The notes beneath the pieces are model-generated. The model had not been told where the DNA came from. It made no database searches and worked only from the letters and a program-made list of their open reading frames with translations. Shown here one piece after another: positions 24,613 through 34,469 of a DNA stretch of 64,000 bases (positions are counted from its first letter, which is position 1; each line of letters starts with the position of its first letter). The stretch is from Tenrec ecaudatus (Eukaryota > Chordata > Mammalia > Afrosoricida > Tenrecidae): contig NC_134537.1 in NCBI RefSeq assembly GCF_050624435.1, positions 121,819,586 to 121,883,585 of the forward strand, written 5' to 3'. The translations under genes and the position numbers were made by a program.

Positions 24613-24928
24613 TTAGTTTTCTCTCTCTCTCCCTCTTAGTTTTCTCCAGTGGTGTCTGGGCCGACCCACTTCTCTCCCTGGGGCTGGATCTTCAGAGCTG
24701 TCCTCTGGAGTGCAATCTTCTGGGGAGGGGATGGACGTAGATTGGATTGGGGCTGGCCCCTCAGACCTCTCATTGCCCTCAAGGCTTGGTGTACCAGGTT
24801 AAGATCTGGTCCCTCTCTCCCTTTCCGGTGGAGACATAAAAATAAACCTCCCCATGGATGGGTTAGTGTCCTGTTCCTTCAGTATCCACAGCAACTTTGT
24901 TTTTTTTCTTTTCTCCTCCTTTATCCTG
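22835..24928 (-). mobile_element. L1 3' UTR, long copy joined to inverted ORF2
   Basis: The inverted 3' end is at 22850-22875 (AAATCATTTTATTGGGGGCTC). The module GCCTTTAAGACCCTAGATGC is near 23592. The copy runs about 2.1 kb to about 24928 and includes the (TC)n run at 24550-24608. The segment at 24820-24900 matches the start of the plus-strand copy at 13680-15470 in reverse complement. Directly beyond it lies ORF2 in the opposite orientation, which suggests an L1 insertion with a large 5' inversion. Confidence 0.8.
24550..24608. repeat. (TC)n microsatellite
   Basis: About 29 TC units followed by two tandem copies of a 23 bp unit ending CCCTCTTAGTTTTCTC. It lies inside the long L1 3' UTR. 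Confidence 0.95.
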
Positions 24929-25621
24929 GTACAAATAACAACATCTTTCTTCAAAGAGTTGGAAAAACTGACTACCAGCTTCATATGGAGAGGGAATAAG
25001 CTCAGAATTCACAGAGAACTCTTCAAGAAGAAGGACAAAATAGGAGGGCTTGCTTTACCTGACTTTAGTGCCTATTATACAGCTACCGTGGTCAAACAGT
25101 GTGGTACTGATGTAATGACAGATACCCAGACCAATGGAAAAGAACTGAAAACCCAGAAATGAAATCAGCATACATACAACTGATCTTTGGTAAGGACCCC
25201 AAAAAATATCTAATGGGAAGCAGATGTCCTCTTCAACAAGTGGTACTGGAAAAAAAATGGTTATCTACCTGCAGAAAAATGAAGCAAGACCCTTACCTTA
25301 TCCCATGAACAATAATAAACTCAAGGTGGATCACAGGCCTTGAGATAAAACACCAAAACAATTAGGGCTATTAATGAAGGAATTGGGACAAACCTAAGAA
25401 CGTTGGTGCAGGCTATTGGTGCAGAATGCATAGGCTATTGGAACTAGGAAAGGACACAAACACAGAGGAAGCACAAATTGACAAGTTGGATATATGGAAG
25501 ATGAAACACCTGTGTACCTCGAAAGACTTCGCCAAAAGAGTAATAAGCAAGCCCACAGGCTGGGAAAACATCTTTAGCAATGACCCATCAGACAAAGGCC
25601 CTATTACTAAAATCTACAGGT
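24929..25621 (+). mobile_element. L1 ORF2 fragment (3' part of reverse transcriptase ORF)
   Basis: Translation gives L1 ORF2p-like blocks in order: FFKELEKLTTSFIWRGNKLR, KKDKIGGLALPDFSAYYTAT, then, after frame changes, QIDKLDIWKMKHLCTSKDFA and GWENIFSNDPSDKGPITKIY. In mammalian ORF2p these lie C-terminal to the reverse transcriptase active site. Stops and shifts occur, so it is not coding. Orientation is opposite to the adjoining 3' UTR at 22835-24928. This is the only LINE-1 coding sequence in the window and is the link that lets me call the abundant 3' UTR family L1. Confidence 0.9.
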
Positions 25622-26279
25622 AACTTTTTCCTCCCTTGATATACATGGATCCAAAGGTAGTATTTGGAACAGAACAAAGGGATTCTATGTCATTTAAAAT
25701 TGGAAATACTGTGCACACATTGTATTTTTTTCCATCTCATTACCCAGTGTTTATGAAGAAGAATGTGGCATCAAGAATGGAGGATTTACTAATAACCTGA
25801 GATACACAGAAGACATAACCTTGCTTGCTGAAAGTGAAGATGACTTGAAATACTAACTGATAAAGACAGTCTGCAGTATAGATTCCATCTAAACATAACG
25901 AAAACTACAATTTTTTACAATTGGGTCAATAAGCAGCATCGTGGTAAAGGGCAAAGAAAGGGAAGTTGTCACGGACTTTGTTATTTTATATACACAACCG
26001 AAGTCCATGAAAGCAACAGTCCCAAACTCAAGGGACATATTACATTGGACAGATCTGTTGCAAAAGTCTTCTTTAATCTTCTACAAAGAAAATAGTTCGT
26101 CTTGAGAACTAAGGTGTGCCTGATCCAAACCATGGTATTCTTAATCCCCTGATAGGCACGCAAAAGTGGGACCATAAATAAGGAAGGTGGAAGAAGAAAT
26201 GATACTTTTAAATTACAGTGTTGGTGGAGACTACTGGATATACCACGGACTGTCAGGAAAAATAATAAATCTATCTTGG

Positions 26280-27006
26280 TTCATGCAGTGTCGATACGAT
26301 TAGGTATCAGGCATCAAACACCTAAAACAAAACAAAAAATCATATCATTGTGAATGAGAGTTTAGTGGAGAGTAGAGACCCAAAGCCCATCTGTGGACAA
26401 TTGAACATCCCTTACAGAAGGATCACAAGGAAGAGATGAGCCAGTCAGGGTGCAGTACAGCACTGATGAAACACACAACTTTCCTCTACTTGTTTGATGT
26501 TTCCACCCCTCTTACCCTCCACTATTATGACTCCAATTCTACCTTACAAATCTGGGTAGACCAGAGCATGTACACAGGTACAGATAAGAGCTGGAAACAC
26601 AGGGAATCCAGGACAGATAAACTCCCCAGGACCAATATTGAGAGTATCGATATCAGGAGGGGAAAGGGAAGGTGGGGGGAGATAGGTGGAGCCAATCACA
26701 ATTATCTATATATAACCCCCTCCTAGAGGAATGGACAACAGAAAAGTTGGTTAAGGGAAACATCAGTCAATGTAATACATGAAAAAATAATAATTTATAA
26801 ATTATCAAGGGTTCATGTGGAGAGAGGCGGAGAGAGGGAGAGGGAAAAAGAGGAGCTGATACCAAGGGCTCAGTTAGCAAGAAAATGTTTTGAGAATGAT
26901 GAGGGCAACAAATGTACAAATGTGCTTGACACAATGGATGTTATGTGTGGACTGTGATAAGAGTTGTACGAGTCTCCAATAAAATGATTTTTAGAAATAA
27001 AATAAA
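26280..27006 (+). mobile_element. L1 3' UTR insertion in RTE1
   Basis: A perfect 16 bp target duplication AATAAATCTATCTTGG lies at 26264-26279 and 27007-27022. The insert runs from the CATCAAACACC region of the 3' UTR to the end AATAAAATGATTTTTAGAAA. The frame at 26436-26726 is repeat sequence, not a gene. Confidence 0.92.
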
Positions 27007-27085
27007 AATAAATCTATCTTGGAAGAACTATAGCCAGTTCTTAGAAAGGAGCTTATCAAGACATTTTGCACTTTGGATGTGTTAT

Positions 27086-27504
27086 CAGAAGGGGCCGGTC
27101 TAGCGACGTCATCAGGGTGAGTGTCACCCAGTGCAGTTACTCATGGTATTACCCTTTCACTGTGGGCGAGCTGTCAGCTGAAGGGTTCCCCAGGGGCAGA
27201 GCAGTCGGTCAGGTTTCACCTCCACACTACAGAACAATATACAACACTGCCTCGCTTCTCCCATCCCCCTTCGGTGTCCTCCCCTCTCCCATTAGTCAAG
27301 GCAAGGGACCCCGCCTCCCTGCCATCCTCTTAATGTGGGCATGAGGGATGAGTGACTGCAATGGGTGATGGATGACATCAATCCTAACACTACTGTTCTG
27401 GCTGTACTTCCCCCAGTCACCCCTTGTTTTGAGCCCTGGGGTCACCTCTCTGACAGTGTCAGGATGTATGGTCCTCACTCCCTGAACCCCATAGTGATGC
27501 CACT
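27086..27504. other. Unclassified 0.42 kb insert in RTE1
   Basis: RTE1 wording stops after TGTTATCAGAAGGGG and resumes at AGACCAGGACCTGAAGGAC. Between them lies sequence of higher GC content than its surroundings, with GACGTCATCAGGGTGAGTG near its left end. It has no poly(A), no clear terminal repeats and no convincing open frame. A short or decayed transposon or a captured host fragment are both possible. Confidence 0.5.
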
Positions 27505-27544
27505 AGACCAGGACCTGAAGGACATCATACTGGGTAAAGTAGCC

Positions 27545-27736
27545 TCAAAAGACCAAATACACAGCCATCAAGTCCACCCTGACTCATCGCGGTCACATGT
27601 AGAGTTTCTGAGCCTGCTTATCTTTACTGGCGGAGACAGCCTCATCTTTCTCTAGAGATGCAGCTGGCGGGTTAGAATTGCTGACCTTGTGGTTAGCAGC
27701 CTGGCCTGTAGCCCACTAGAGCACCAGGGATTCTTT
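27545..27736 (-). mobile_element. AfroSINE in RTE1
   Basis: It reads in reverse complement, ending at the head GAGCACCAGGGATTC (27721-27735). GGGTTAGAATTGCTGACCTT is the inverted B-box area. Flanks GGTAAAGTAG and GGTACAGAAG look like a decayed target duplication within RTE1. Confidence 0.85.
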
Positions 27737-27859
27737 GGTACAGAAGAGTGTTAGTGAAAGAGAAGAAAACCCTGAACTATATGGATTAATACACTGGGCT
27801 CAACTTCACAGTGATGAGGCTGGAACAAGCCTAAGGAGTGTTTCGGAGGGAACCAATTC

Positions 27860-28115
27860 AAAGGCCCCTATCAATGACATGCCTGGAGTTATAATCTCAC
27901 TCAGGAATGAGTTGTCTTTGCTAGGTTAACAGGATAGGATTAGGATAGAATTGAGATATAAAAGAAATAAAATACGCCAACAGAGATAAGGAAACTGAGA
28001 TGCAAGCCGCAAAAAGAACAGAATCCCAGCGACAAGGACCTTCCTCCGGAGCTGACCCAAAGAGAAAACCTGGCCCTACAGCTGGCAACCTGAGTTCAGA
28101 CTTAGAGCCTCCTTC
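27860..28115 (+). repeat. LTR-like fossil, family C, left part
   Basis: It shares wording with 39195-39800 and 50150-50460: GTTATAATCTCACTCAGGAATG, GAGATATAAAAGAAATAAAA, and AGGACCTTCCTCCGGAGC. A right part with ACCTGTGGTATTTCTGTTATAG lies at about 29345-29425, so the copy seems to be split by 1.2 kb of later sequence. LTR identity is an inference from the layout, and no internal genes are seen. Confidence 0.45.
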
Positions 28116-28117
28116 TC

Positions 28118-28290
28118 TGGGGATGTACCGGCTTATGACATGGGCTGCTCACCAAGTGGTCATCGCTTCTAACCGTTCTGGGGAAGAAAGATGTAGCTTT
28201 CTGCTCCTCTTAACGATTTACAGACTCTGAAACCCAAAGGGGGGTGATTCTACTCTGCTCTTTGGGTCAGAATTACTATGAGTCTTTGTG
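28118..28290 (+). mobile_element. AfroSINE, diverged
   Basis: It contains GGGGAAGAAAGATGTAGC and the tail TCTACTCTGCTCTTTGGG. The tail segment recurs at 29285-29314, beyond the next insertion. Confidence 0.6.
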
Positions 28291-28319
28291 ATAGGTAGAT
28301 TGACACCATAGATTTACGG

Positions 28320-28865
28320 TGTCAACATAGCCAATGAACACATGTGGGATGAATTGAAAGGTGGAGAGATAAATGTCTCAACGAGCCTCATCATTCTTGT
28401 CTCTTGGTCTGTGATGATCAGACCAGTGTGCAGCTGCATTAGCTGTCTGCCTCAACTTGCAAGCTGCATTACCTGTGGGACAACCAACCCTTGGGCTGTG
28501 TCCTGGTAGTTTGAGGTTCCTTCAAGACCTGCTTTGTCATGCTACTGGAGTATATCTATCGCTTGATCTGAGGACTGTCAGACCCTGTCTTCTGGCTGAC
28601 TATTGGTGACCTGCCTTGCTCTTTGCTGCCTGTGGCTGGATTGCCTGAATTGTTCTACAGAGGACTAAGCTGTCTACTTCCATGACTTGCACCTGGAGTC
28701 GCTCAAGACTTGAAGGACTGCCAGTGTATTCGCTGTCTCATGGAAATGGTTGCACTGAGCCACTGCTTTATAGAGTAATTAACTGTTTATTTCTTATGTT
28801 GTATATATCTATATCATCTATATCTATATCTAATCATAAGTGTCCTAGTTTTTTTTCTCTACAAA
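28320..28865 (+). repeat. LTR-like fossil, family B copy 2
   Basis: It is collinear with 36240-36745: AGATAAATG near the start, GATCAGACCAGTGTGCAG, then AGTAATTAACTGTTTATTTC and AAGTGTCCTAGTTTTTTCTC at the end. It stands alone with no internal coding region. It is probably an ERVL-MaLR-type LTR, but I am not certain. Confidence 0.45.
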
Positions 28866-28882
28866 TTCTTTTTTTTTCCTTT

Positions 28883-29258
28883 GGGTGGTGGGTGGTGGTG
28901 GTAAGGGTGGTGGGTGGTGTAGTGGTGGGTGGTGGAGTGGTGATGGTAAGGGTGGTGGGTGGTGGAGTGGTGGTGGGTGGTGGGTGGTGGTGGTGGGTGG
29001 TGGGGTGGAGTTGGTGGTGGGTGGTGGGGTGGAGTTGGTGGTGGGTGGTGGGGTGGAGTTGGTGGTGGGTGGTGGTGGTGGAGGTGGTGGGTGGTGGGTG
29101 GTGAGTGGTGGAGTGGTGGTGGTAAGGGTGGTGGGTGGTGGTGGTGGTGGGTGGTGGTGGTGGTGGTGGGTGGTGGGTGGTGGTGGTGGTGGAGTTGGTG
29201 ATAAGGGTGGTGGAGTTGGTGGTAAGGGTGGTGGGGTGGTGGTGGGTGGTGGGTGGGT
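28883..29258. repeat. GGT/GGGT-rich simple-repeat array
   Basis: This is 376 bp of almost pure G and T on the plus strand, built from GGT, GGGT and GTGGAG units. A 24 bp higher-order unit (GGGTGGTGGGGTGGAGTTGG plus TGGT) repeats three times near 28996-29070. Long open frames on both strands (glycine/tryptophan-rich, histidine/proline-rich) are products of the 3-base period. Many GGG runs sit close together, so the G-rich strand could form quadruplexes. Confidence 0.95.
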
Positions 29259-29934
29259 CTATAGAAAATCTTGTCTAACATAGTCTTCTACACTCTCCTT
29301 TGGGTCAGAATTACTTTGAATTAGAATCAACTAGATAGAGTAGGTAAACTGTTTAAAAATAAATGTCTGTATTTTAAAGTCATTCACCTGTGGTATTTCT
29401 GTTATAGCACTACTAGGAAACCAGGGACTTAGTCAAGGATAGCAGAGGAGATACATATGTGTGTGTGTGTGTGTATATATATATATTCACTGCATAGTCT
29501 ATGTCATCTCAATTCAGGGTTGCTACTATGTACATTTATGAGGCCTCCAGCAGTTGTTCCCCTCCTTCTGTCAGACTTTGCACCTGCACTCAGCGAAGTC
29601 ACGGGGTGGAGTGTGCTTCCTCGGTCTTACTCAGAACCACGTTATCAGGGTAACCTTTTTAAAAAGCTATCTTCTCATTGGCTTCAAATTATATTTTGTT
29701 TAGAAAAGTAGTTAATATTCTATTTTTATAATAGTTACTTTGATTTGATTGCTTAGTACACAGATTATTACGAAGACTATGTGACTAAAAATTGTTTATA
29801 GTCTAAATGTTGGGGAAAGGGTTATTATTAATGGTATAAAATCAAACCTTCGTTATAGTTTTCAAGTATATGTATTTATATAGTTGTACTGCATAAGTGT
29901 GAGTATGTGAGGGTAAGTAAAAAAGGACTGTTAC

Positions 29935-30641
29935 GTAGTGGGGCAGGAGGAAAGTCAAGGGAGATGGAGGAAGGAGCTGGGAGTCAAGGGGCATTTATGG
30001 AGGTCTAGACAAAGACATGTACATGCAAATATATATATGAGGATGGGGAAATAGATCCATGTGTCTATATTTATAGGTTTAGTATTAAGGTGGCAGAAGG
30101 ATTTTGGGCCTCTACTCAAGCACTCCTTCAATGCATGAATACTTTCTTTTATTAAATTGGCACTCTACGATGCTCACCCTCCCGACACAACTGCTGAAGG
30201 CAAAGTGGGTGAACAAGTAAATGTGGTGAAGAAAGCTGATGGTGCCGGCTATCAAAAGAGATAGTGAGTGGGGTCTTAAAGGCTTGAAGATAAACAAGCG
30301 GCTATCTAGCTCAGAAGCAACAAAGCCCACATGGAAAAACACACCAACCTGTGTGATCATGTGGTCCCGAAGGCATCAGTTATCAGGCATCAAAGAACAA
30401 GAAAATCATATCATTGACTGCACACCTCCTTGATACTATCGCCGAAGACAAACGGGTGCATAAGCAAATGTGGCGAAGAAAGCTGATGGTGCCCAGCTAT
30501 CGAAAGAGATAGCATCTGGGGTCTTAAAGGCTTGAAGGTGAACAAGCGACCATCTAGCTCAGAAGCAATAAAACCCACATGGAAGAAGCACACCAGCCTG
30601 TGAGATCACGAGGTGCCAAAGGGACCAGGTATAAGGCATCA

Positions 30642-30720
<79 letters not shown>

Positions 30721-31375
30721 ATAGTGAATGAAGGGGGAAGTGCAGTGTGGAGACCCAAGGCCCAAATGTCGACCACTGGAGATCCCCTCATAGAGGGGTT
30801 TAGGAGAGGAGATGGGTCAGTCAGGGTGCGATGTAGTACCGATGAAGAACACAGCTTTCCCCCAGATCCTGGATGCTTCCTCCCCCAACTACCATGATCC
30901 GAATTCTACCTTGCAAGCCTGGATAGGGCAGAAGTTGTACACTGGTGCATATGGGAGCTGGAGGCACAGGGAACCCAGGGTGGACGATACCTTCAGGACC
31001 AGGGGTGTGAGGGGCGATGCTGGGAGAGTGGAGGGTGAGTGGGTTGGAAAGGGGGAACTGATTACAAGTATCCACATGTGACCTCCTCCCTGGGAGATGG
31101 ACGGCAGAGAAGGGGGTGGGGGGAGACTCCGGATAGGGCAAGATATGACAAAATAACAATCTGGATTATCAAGGTTTCATGGGGGAGGAGGGTGCGAGGA
31201 GGGAGGGGAACAAAAAGGAGGACCTGATGCGGAGGGCTTAAGTGGAGAGCAAATGCTTTGAGAGTGATTAGGGCAAAGAATGTATGGATGTGCTTTATAC
31301 AATTGATGTATGTATATGTGTGGATTGTAATAAAAGTTTTATGAGCTCCTAATAAAATGTAAAAAAAGAAAGGGA
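29935..31375 (+). mobile_element. L1 3' UTR insertion, complete with target duplication
   Basis: A perfect 16 bp duplication AAAAAAGGACTGTTAC lies at 29919-29934 and 31376-31391. The copy contains two tandem modules of about 190 bp (30219-30400 and 30466-30640), each with GAAGAAAGCTGATGGTGCC and CACATGGAA. A (TA)n run follows, then a G-rich polypurine tract near 31170-31230, and finally AATAAAATGTAAAAAAAG. A polypurine tract and AATAAA before the tail are typical of L1 3' UTRs. No ORF is included. Confidence 0.93.
30648..30718. repeat. (TA)n microsatellite
   Basis: About 35 TA units inside the L1 3' UTR. Other copies have short TA/CATA runs at the same place (for example 12985-13032), so expansion occurred in this copy. 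Confidence 0.97.
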
Positions 31376-31391
31376 AAAAAAGGACTGTTAC

Positions 31392-31995
31392 AAAGCCAAA
31401 CAACTCTGAAACAAACATATCAAAATTTGAAGCTATTGTTGCTTACCATATCCATCTTGGTCTATAAGCTTCTGAGAGTGGCATTTCAATGTTTTTAATC
31501 ACTCCCTGAATAATTCTGCACTCCTCCATTAAAACCTCATAGAAACAACAGCTTTGGCATATTCAAGGGACTCAAATTGTGTTCTCTTTGAATGTCCTTT
31601 CAGTTGGAGGAACTATGACAATAGTTTCATTTAGAAGAATGAATGCCAGACTAGCCTCAAGGAGCTGGAGAGTAAAGATGTCCCAAATGCCCAACTCTTC
31701 CAGGATGCTCTCTGTTCCAGGGCCACCAGCTCCCTCCACGACTCCGCCCCTAGCACATTCCCTCACATCCCTGGGTTCTGTGCGTTGCTGCGCAGTCCCA
31801 CAGCAACCCATGAAACTTTCCAGAAATGTCTCACATGGTCATGAGTGCTATTCAGCTCCAACTGTGAAAGTCAGGCAGGCTCCAGAGCCAGAGGGGAAAA
31901 CATGTCAAAAATTCACAGCAGGTCTTTTGGTTTCTGCCAAAGCTCAGTCAGGACATAAGGGTCTGGCTTTCAGGCAAGTTGATGTGAGTTAGAAC
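31392..31995. other. No recognised feature; unassigned open frame
   Basis: A 137-codon plus-strand frame (31579-31992) and a 79-codon minus frame cross this segment. Neither shows a domain, signal peptide or homology I recognise. The sequence is less AT-rich than its flanks. I do not call a gene. Confidence 0.4.
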
Positions 31996-32119
31996 CAGTG
32001 TGTGCATGTACATACCCTCCAAAGGATATCATGTCGCATCCTCTCCTAAGGTAAAGTCAGTGTGCGTGTGTACATACCCTACAAAGGATATCAAGTCCCA
32101 TCCTCTCCTAAGGTAAAAT
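31996..32119. repeat. Tandem duplication, two 62 bp copies
   Basis: Copies at 31996-32057 and 32058-32119 share GTACATACCCT, AAAGGATATCA and CATCCTCTCCTAAGGTAAA. They differ at about six positions. Confidence 0.92.
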
Positions 32120-32201
32120 CAAACGTGCCCTCAGGGCAACAGAAGGTGTAGCTTGGTTCACGCCCTCTATTAAGGCCAGGTCTTAATCTCTTAGGCTATA
32201 A

Positions 32202-32400
32202 AGGAGCCCAGGTGGTAAAATGGTTATCTTTGGCTGCTAACTGCAATGTGCAGTAAGAAACGAGCAGCCCTTCCTTGGGAGAAAGACCAGGCTTCTACTC
32301 CTGTAAAGACTTACAGTCTGGGAAACTCTCAAGGGAAGTTCTACCCTGTCCTCTAGGGAGACTGTGAGATGCCATTGACTTTCTGGCAGTGGGTTTGGTT
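32202..32400 (+). mobile_element. AfroSINE
   Basis: Full-length: head GGAGCCCAGGTGGTAAAATG, body CTTGGGAGAAAGACC, tail GGCAGTGGGTTTGGTT. Confidence 0.9.
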
Positions 32401-32499
32401 TGAATTCCAGTACTGGTATCGCAGAGAATGCTTTCCAAAATGAGGTCACAACTACAGGTGCATAAACTCCATATGTATAATAGAGTAAATGAGGAATTA

Positions 32500-33300
32500 T
32501 GGCTAGAAGAGCCACATTAATTGTCTATAACTCAGAAACAAGAAGTCCAAAGGGGCAAGTTCAGGGCTGTAGTGTGCACAGGGTGAGGTTTCCCAATAAA
32601 ATTCTTGTAGGACAGCCCTCGACAAATGATCAGGTGCATTATTAAGATAGAAATAAATTCCTCAGTCCTCAATGAAACTGTCCTGGCTTTTTCCTCACCA
32701 ATGTAATTTTCAATTTTCTTAAAACTTCTAATAATGGGCCCTTGAAATGGTTCTGTCTTTTGAAAATACCATAGCTATGCAGATGGCCCATCTGGATCCC
32801 ACAACCTTCTGAGTCAACCGCTGTCTGTTGAACGCAAACAGTCCTCTCAGAAGCTACTAGTTCTATTGGACTTTGCTCTCTGGATCATATTGGTAAACTT
32901 GTCAGTTATGATTCATTCAATAAAATTGTTTTTATTGACTTCCATGGAAAGATCAGCTCTTAGAACTAGTCGATGTTCCTCCACGTTCAGCACTCAATGA
33001 GCTGAGAGCTGGCTGAGGCCAATAGTCACTGAAAGTGCAACCTGCGTGAGAGCCACCTTCCGCAGCTGTCATATCAATGGTCGTTTTATGGTTTTATGGT
33101 TTTCGGCCAGTCTGCGAATGTCAGCCACAGTCGGCTTTATTCATGGAGGATGGCAGTCTTCCTTCTCTTGGCTCCTCTCCGAGGCCTTCCTGACCTTCTG
33201 TATCCCGATCCATCTAGAACCTGTTATTTTATATGGGGCAGCCTTTCTATAAATTTGTTGCCAAGTTTTTCTATAATTTGGAAATATGTTCAGTTGAGTT
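32500..33300 (-). mobile_element. Degenerate mariner-like transposon
   Basis: The minus strand encodes HYSPELAPLDFLFLSYRQ at about 32530-32585, a close form of the mariner motif YSPDLAPxDF near the catalytic end. The upstream minus-strand sequence gives only patchy further similarity. The ends are not defined and coding capacity is lost. Confidence 0.55.
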
Positions 33301-33529
33301 ATGTTAAATATTTATTAAAAGCCCTGACTTCAAAATAATTTTTCCCTTTTTTTAAAGCACCCTACCGAGAGTAAGACAAGTATATTATTGAGAGAACGTG
33401 TCTGCAGCCATCAAGTGATCACAGACAGAGACATTCTGTTTGGAATAAACCCACGCATCGGGACTGCAATCCTAGTAGCAATACTTTTTGACTTACCCTC
33501 TTGTCCTTGTTCTATTGATTATTGATCAA

Positions 33530-33605
33530 CAACAACAACCTCCAATCCCATTGTCATCAATTCCAACTCAGAGTTTAATGGGGTTTCTGAGGCTACAAAT
33601 CTCTA
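33530..33605 (-). mobile_element. AfroSINE tail fragment
   Basis: AATCCCATTGTCATCAATTCC followed by TTTCTGAGGCTACAAATCTC is the inverted 3' half. The head is absent. Confidence 0.7.
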
Positions 33606-33811
33606 GTGGAGCAGCTACTGAATTTGAGTGCCACCAGGACAGGAGTGAAATATAACCGAACACAAAAATTGTGCATCTCTGTCAATATTTCTGTCAATTT
33701 TCCCTGTTGTGCCTGCTGTGCACAATTGAAGGTCCTCCTCTTCCTAGTAAGGCATTTCTGTTATTGTTGTGTCTTAAAATATTGCCTTTCGATGTTACTA
33801 TAGAGCCATGC

Positions 33812-33950
33812 ACAAAGGAGACCTGGTTAGATGTGGGTTGTTAACCACAGGTTGGCACTTTGAAACCACCAGTGACTCTTCAGGAGAAAGATGAAACCTT
33901 TATCCAAAAAGGTCGCAAGGAATCAGAATGGACTCAACAGCAGTTGGTTA
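33812..33950 (+). mobile_element. AfroSINE, internally shortened
   Basis: Head GGAGACCTGGTTAGATGTGG and GGAGAAAGATGAAACC are present. The middle is shortened before the tail GAATCAGAATGGACTCAACA. Confidence 0.8.
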
Positions 33951-34469
33951 ACTTGGGTGGTGCAGTCGCACACCAAATAAGGTCTATTCAGACAAGGTCT
34001 GACCACATAAACATCTGGTCCCATGAGGTTATAATACAGTGTAGCACCCCACACACAACACGTCTAGCTCACATCTCTTGTATGTAACCCAATTGCTCTG
34101 CCAGGTGTACAAAGGTAGAGTAAATATGTAACAGAGATGTAGTCAATAAACATGGCCCTTCTAGCCATGATCCTTTACGTGATGTATTATAAGGTCTAGC
34201 CTCTGTACCTGAGGCTATAATCACGTTTTGTAAGGAGCTCTCTGCTATATGAATGGCCAGGATCAAGTTGGGATTATGTCTACACCTTAGCACAGGATGT
34301 GAACCAAGTCGAGACCCTTTGTTTCTTTGGGTGTTTCGTTGGCAGAAAGACAAAAAAACACACCTTCATCAAAGCCATTCTTCTATGTATAAGAGCTATC
34401 TGGGAAACACAGAAAGAAACCCCAGGACCAACAAGGAAGCAAAACCAATGGTGGGGCAGGTTCAAGATT
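33951..34469. other. No recognised feature
   Basis: Non-coding, with overlapping short open frames on both strands that have no domains. Possibly old repeat. Confidence 0.35.

Larger units (their letters stand above)
25745..27850 (+). mobile_element. RTE1-type LINE, split by three insertions
   Basis: The left part (25745-26263) encodes degraded RTE reverse transcriptase: NGGFTNNLRYAEDITLLAES (the YADD region reads YAED), then a VVTDFVI block. The rest of the 3' end continues at 27007-27085, 27505-27544 and 27737-27850. These pieces join in the order seen in the other RTE1 copies of the window (44590-45130, 47158-47425). The interruptions are an L1 (26280-27006), an unclassified insert (27086-27504) and an AfroSINE (27545-27736). 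Stops and shifts make it inactive. RTE1 is the afrotherian LINE thought to mobilise AfroSINE, whose tail it shares. Confidence 0.85.

Noticed and set aside
28682-29283. Long glycine/tryptophan- or histidine/proline-rich open frames on both strands
   Set aside because: They only reflect the three-base period of the GGT-rich array. No start context or flanking coding sequence supports a gene.
31579-31992. 137-codon open frame possibly coding
   Set aside because: No recognisable motif, no splice or promoter context, and an open frame on the other strand as well. Not enough to call a gene.
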